From the NCBI GenBank assembly GCA_001805005.1, contig MHDO01000004.1, forward strand, positions 1-8,611: a DNA stretch of 8,611 bases, in the 5' to 3' direction. Numbering within the stretch: the stretch's first letter is position 1; every line of letters begins with the position of its first letter. The position numbers and the translations under genes were made by a program. Under the pieces are notes generated by a model. It was not told where the DNA came from and searched no databases. It worked only from the letters and a program-made list of their open reading frames with translations. Of this stretch, positions 6,204 through 8,611 are shown piece by piece. This DNA is from Nitrospinae bacterium RIFCSPLOWO2_12_39_16 (GTDB lineage: Bacteria; Nitrospinota; Nitrospinia; UBA9942).

Positions 6204-7631
6204 ATGATACCAATACGAAATGCAAAGATTGTATGCACTATTGGGCCTGCGAGCAGTTCTCCAAAAGTGATTGAGAGGCTTATAAAAGCAGGCATGGATG
6301 TAGCAAGGCTTAATTTTTCTCACGGGACACATAATGAGTATAAAAAGGTTATAAAGTCCATAAGGGATACTTCAAGAAAATTGAAAAAGGCAGTGGCAAT
6401 CCTTCAGGACCTTCAGGGGCCGAAGATAAGGACAGGGTTGCTGAAAGATGGGAAGATAATACTTAAATCTGGCAATAAATTTGTTCTTACCGGAAGAAAG
6501 ATATTGGGGACATCTGAGATGGTTTCAACTACATATTCATCAATGTATAGGGATGTTAAAAAAGGAGACAGGATACTCCTTGATGACGGACTTATAAGTC
6601 TTAAGGTGAACAATGTCAAGGGAACGGAGATAGCCTGTGAGGTGATAAATGGAGGCGTCCTGACAGACCATAAAGGAATAAATCTGCCGGGGATTAAGGT
6701 GGGACTTTCTTCAATAACCGAGAAGGATATTGAAGACCTTTATTTTGGCATTAAGCAGGGTGTTGATTATGTGGCTATCTCATTTGTCAGGACTGATAAA
6801 GATGTAAAGTCTGTAAAAGATATAATAAAAAAGAAGGGCTCATTTATACCTGTCATTGCAAAGCTTGAGAAGCCAGAGGCAATTGATAATCTTGAGAAGA
6901 TTGTAGATGAGGCTGATGGTCTAATGGTTGCAAGGGGTGATTTGGGTGTAGAGATGTCACCTGAGGCTGTTCCAGTTATTCAGAAGAATATAATAAACAT
7001 GGCAAATAAAAAAGAGAAGCCTGTTATTACTGCAACACAGATGCTTGAATCCATGATAAATAATCCCCGCCCTACAAGGGCGGAGGCTTCAGATGTTGCC
7101 AATGCAATATTTGATGGGACAGATGCAGTCATGCTCTCAGGTGAAACAGCCTCTGGAAAATATCCGGTGGAATCTGTGGAGATAATGGCGAGGATAATTT
7201 CTGCCGCTGAGAGCGGCTCGTTATACAGGCATGTCAGTGACAGGAGGCGGGGTAGAATCTCTACATATCCTAATGCAGTTAGCAGTGCGGCAGTCCATGC
7301 ATCCCATCAGATAGAGGCAAAACTGATAGTAGTTTTTACCCAGTCAGGCTCTACAGCTCTCCTCGTATCAAAACAGCGACCCTCTATGCCAATAATTGCC
7401 TATACGCCTTCCGAAAATATAATGCGAAGATTAAATCTCTACTGGGGTGTAATACCAAAGACAATGGGGCTGATTGAGGATACTGATGACCTGATAAGGG
7501 AGATGGACAGAGGTTTGGTGTCAAATAAGATGGTAAGAAAAGGCGACTCGGTAGTTATACTTATGGGAATGCCAATATCCCAAAAGGGCGTAACAAACAT
7601 GATGAAACTGCATAGGGTAGGGGAGGATTAA
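6204..7631 (+). CDS. pyk: Pyruvate kinase
   Basis: Last step of glycolysis: phosphoenolpyruvate plus ADP to pyruvate plus ATP; cytosolic, normally tetrameric. From this start it is 475 residues, the standard bacterial length without a C-terminal PEP-utiliser domain. Key residues are ARLNFSHG with Arg35, Asn37 and Ser39; Lys220 and metal ligand Glu222 in IAKLEK; ARGDLGVE with metal ligand Asp246; ITATQML with Thr278; and RAEASDVANA (302-311). The C-terminal allosteric-type domain starts near residue 355. Ser112 occupies the place of the Glu that marks K+-dependent enzymes (TYEGF in E. coli PykF). I chose ATG 6204 because IRNAKIVCTIGP then sits at the normal N-terminus. The in-frame ATG at 6165 would add a 13-residue leader unlike the family, though a weak AAAGG precedes it. 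Neither start has a strong ribosome binding site, so the start is less sure than the function. Confidence 0.95.
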   Translation: MIPIRNAKIVCTIGPASSSPKVIERLIKAGMDVARLNFSHGTHNEYKKVIKSIRDTSRKLKKAVAILQDLQGPKIRTGLLKDGKIILKSGNKFVLTGRKILGTSEMVSTTYSSMYRDVKKGDRILLDDGLISLKVNNVKGTEIACEVINGGVLTDHKGINLPGIKVGLSSITEKDIEDLYFGIKQGVDYVAISFVRTDKDVKSVKDIIKKKGSFIPVIAKLEKPEAIDNLEKIVDEADGLMVARGDLGVEMSPEAVPVIQKNIINMANKKEKPVITATQMLESMINNPRPTRAEASDVANAIFDGTDAVMLSGETASGKYPVESVEIMARIISAAESGSLYRHVSDRRRGRISTYPNAVSSAAVHASHQIEAKLIVVFTQSGSTALLVSKQRPSMPIIAYTPSENIMRRLNLYWGVIPKTMGLIEDTDDLIREMDRGLVSNKMVRKGDSVVILMGMPISQKGVTNMMKLHRVGED

Positions 7632-7640
7632 GAATATTTA

Positions 7641-7712
7641 CCGCAGAGAAAAACATTTATTCTGCCACTGATTCTCACTGACACTGATTATAAGTCTGTG
7701 TGAGTCTGTGGC
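7641..7712. repeat. Intergenic inverted repeat between pyk and the exonuclease gene
   Basis: The arms GCCACTGATTCTCACTGACA... (7664-7689) and ...GTGTGAGTCTGTGGC (7692-7712) are imperfect inverted copies around a very short loop. An upstream CCGCAGAGAAAAA stretch (7641-7653) is of the same CAGAGA style. It shares the words GACACTGA and CTGTG with the repeat before rpe, so the two are probably members of one repeat family. No T tract follows the hairpin. The right arm runs up to about ten bases before the first plausible start of the next gene. Confidence 0.65.
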
Positions 7713-7722
7713 TATAGAATTT

Positions 7723-8352
7723 ATGGAAATGAATTGTGTAGATACTCAAATGGAATTGTTTGTTGAGCCTCAAAAAGAAAAGCGAATAGTATATTTTGAC
7801 CTTGAGACACAGAAAAGTGCGGATGAGGTAGGAGGGTGGGATAATAAGCATCTTATGAAGATAGCTGTTGCTGTTGTTTATGACAGCCTTGATAAAAAAT
7901 TTTATACATATCTTGAGAGCGATGCTGGGGGATTGGTGGAGAAACTGCTCTCAGCAGATTTGGTAGTTGGTTTTAATATACTAAATTTTGATTTTGCAGT
8001 ATTGCAGCCTTATACGACAGTAGAATTAAAAAGCAGGGTCAGGTCTTTTGATATCCTTAAAGATGTCTGGGACAGGCTTGGCTATAGGGTCAGCTTGAAT
8101 CAGATTGCAAAAAAGACCCTCCATGTAGAGAAGGGCGGCAATGGACTTTTGTCCCTTCAGTGGTTCAAGGAGGGGAAGATGGCTCAGATTATAGAATATT
8201 GCATAAAGGATGTGGAGATTACAAGGGATGTATTTTTATATGGCTTAAAAAACGGGTATCTTGATTTTGAAAAAAATGGTCAATCTGTAAGACTGCCGAT
8301 TAAATGGGATTTGAAGGAGATGATAGGAAAATGGACGGGGCAATTGTTTTAA
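7723..8352 (+). CDS. Stand-alone DEDDy 3'-5' exonuclease-like (RNase H fold) protein
   Basis: About 209 residues forming a single DnaQ/RNase H-like domain. Motif Exo I is YFDLET (Asp26, Glu28); Exo II is GFNILNFDF (Asp90); Exo III is YCIKDVE (Tyr159, Asp163), the Yx3D spacing of the DEDDy class. A further conserved-looking RSFDIL (Asp110) and a LNQIAKKTL stretch match the YprB-like ribonuclease H group. Related domains occur alone or fused to DEAD/DEAH helicases; no helicase part follows here. It probably degrades or trims DNA or RNA, but the substrate is unknown. All four acidic residues are present. The start is uncertain: no ribosome binding site is seen, ATG 7723, 7729 and 7750 are all possible, and GTG 7708 lies inside the upstream repeat. 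Its 3' end overlaps the next small gene by 22 bases, suggesting co-transcription. Confidence 0.8.
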   Translation: MEMNCVDTQMELFVEPQKEKRIVYFDLETQKSADEVGGWDNKHLMKIAVAVVYDSLDKKFYTYLESDAGGLVEKLLSADLVVGFNILNFDFAVLQPYTTVELKSRVRSFDILKDVWDRLGYRVSLNQIAKKTLHVEKGGNGLLSLQWFKEGKMAQIIEYCIKDVEITRDVFLYGLKNGYLDFEKNGQSVRLPIKWDLKEMIGKWTGQLF

Positions 8353-8477
8353 TCTTTTTAATAGGCGGCATAGTATTAGCCACATATTTAACCAAGCTTG
8401 TGAATTATTATACCTTTGGGCATAGAATGAAGGAGAAAGAGAAAAACAGAAATAAAACCCCTGCCCTGAAAGAATAA
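8331..8477 (+). CDS. Small single-pass membrane protein, 48 residues
   Basis: A short ORF I do not recognise. Residues 4-20 are a hydrophobic helix (AIVLIFLIGGIVLATYL), followed by an aromatic stretch (NYYTF, 25-29) and a strongly charged tail rich in Lys/Glu/Arg (from residue 32). This fits a one-helix inner-membrane peptide with a short acidic N-terminus (MDG) and a basic cytosolic tail. AGGAGA (8315-8320) lies ten bases before the ATG inside the preceding coding region, and the 22-base overlap would suit translational coupling to the exonuclease-like gene. The ORF closes before the next promoter. Coding status rests on the ribosome binding site, the amphipathic layout and the position, not on any known family. 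Confidence 0.55.
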   Translation: MDGAIVLIFLIGGIVLATYLTKLVNYYTFGHRMKEKEKNRNKTPALKE

Positions 8478-8498
8478 AACTGCATTGGAAAAATCTTC

Positions 8499-8527
8499 TT
8501 GACAAAATATTTTATCCTGCGTATATT
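8499..8527 (+). promoter_or_regulatory. Strong sigma70-like promoter
   Basis: TTGACA (8499-8504), a 17-base spacer and TATATT (8522-8527), in an AT-rich setting. Transcription would start near 8534, about 19 bases before the ATG of the gene entering at 8553. It sits just after the small membrane-protein gene and marks the start of a new transcription unit. Confidence 0.75.
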
Positions 8528-8552
8528 ATATGAAATTTATGAGGGCTTACCT

Positions 8553-8611
8553 ATGCCAAAGCTTAATTTTGAATCTGCCGAAGAGTCAATCGGCACGAGC
8601 ATTGCAAAGTC
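8553..8611 (+). CDS. Start of an unidentified gene (3' end beyond window)
   Basis: Only 19 complete codons are visible, beginning MPKLNFESAEESIG, open to the right edge. GAGGG (8541-8545) lies seven bases before the ATG and the promoter at 8499-8527 is correctly placed, so a gene start is well supported. An alternative ATG at 8539 in another frame is also open to the edge but has no ribosome binding site and would sit almost on the transcription start. Too little protein is visible to assign a family. Confidence 0.55.
   Translation, partial: MPKLNFESAEESIGTSIAK

Noticed and set aside
7708..7722. GTG start for the exonuclease-like gene
   Set aside because: The codon lies inside the right arm of the repeat with no ribosome binding site; ATG codons just downstream are more credible and still include the whole domain.
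1..8611. tRNA, rRNA, transposase, phage, toxin-antitoxin or defence genes
   Set aside because: None could be recognised on either strand; the genes are housekeeping or small accessory types.

Overview
The window looks like ordinary chromosomal DNA of a free-living, AT-leaning (about 40% G+C by eye) Gram-negative-type bacterium. Arg codons AGG/AGA and Ile ATA are common. Compact housekeeping genes are separated by short intergenic inverted repeats built on 'CACTGAGACACAGAG' and 'GATTTAGGATTT' words. From memory, such repeats are frequent in uncultivated Nitrospirota-like and deltaproteobacterial genomes. That lineage is a guess: there is no rRNA or other marker here to fix it.

Layout: (1) 3-731, the 3' three quarters of lipA (lipoyl synthase), cut by the left edge. 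(2) 732-833, an AT-rich inverted repeat whose left arm overlaps the lipA stop codon. (3) 834-2000, an AlaC-type PLP aminotransferase. (4) 2048-2467 on the minus strand, a four-helix DoxX-family membrane protein with a near-consensus promoter. (5) 2667-3011, a HinT-like HIT hydrolase. (6) 3012-3199, a large inverted repeat with an A tract on one side and a T tract on the other. (7) 3214-3861, rpe (ribulose-phosphate 3-epimerase). (8) 3868-6129 on the minus strand, a Cu(I)-type P1B ATPase (CopA), convergent with rpe and divergent from (9) pyk, pyruvate kinase, 6204-7631. (10) 7641-7712, a second repeat sharing words with the one before rpe. (11) 7723-8352, a free-standing DEDDy 3'-5' exonuclease-like domain. 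(12) 8331-8477, a 48-codon single-helix membrane protein overlapping its 3' end. (13) A strong sigma70-like promoter at 8499-8527 and the first codons of an unidentified gene running off the right edge.

Functionally this is mostly central metabolism (lipoate synthesis, alanine/2-oxoacid transamination, pentose-phosphate interconversion, the last step of glycolysis) with copper export and a few small accessory proteins. The genes look like individual units or short pairs, not one operon. Strand switches at alaC/doxX, doxX/hinT, rpe/copA and copA/pyk break up any long transcript.

I found no phage, transposase, CRISPR array, tRNA, toxin-antitoxin or defence gene, and nothing that amounts to a new multi-gene system. 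The points most worth a second look are the three gene-border inverted repeats, the small overlapping membrane-protein ORF, and a Ser in pyruvate kinase where K+-dependent enzymes carry Glu.
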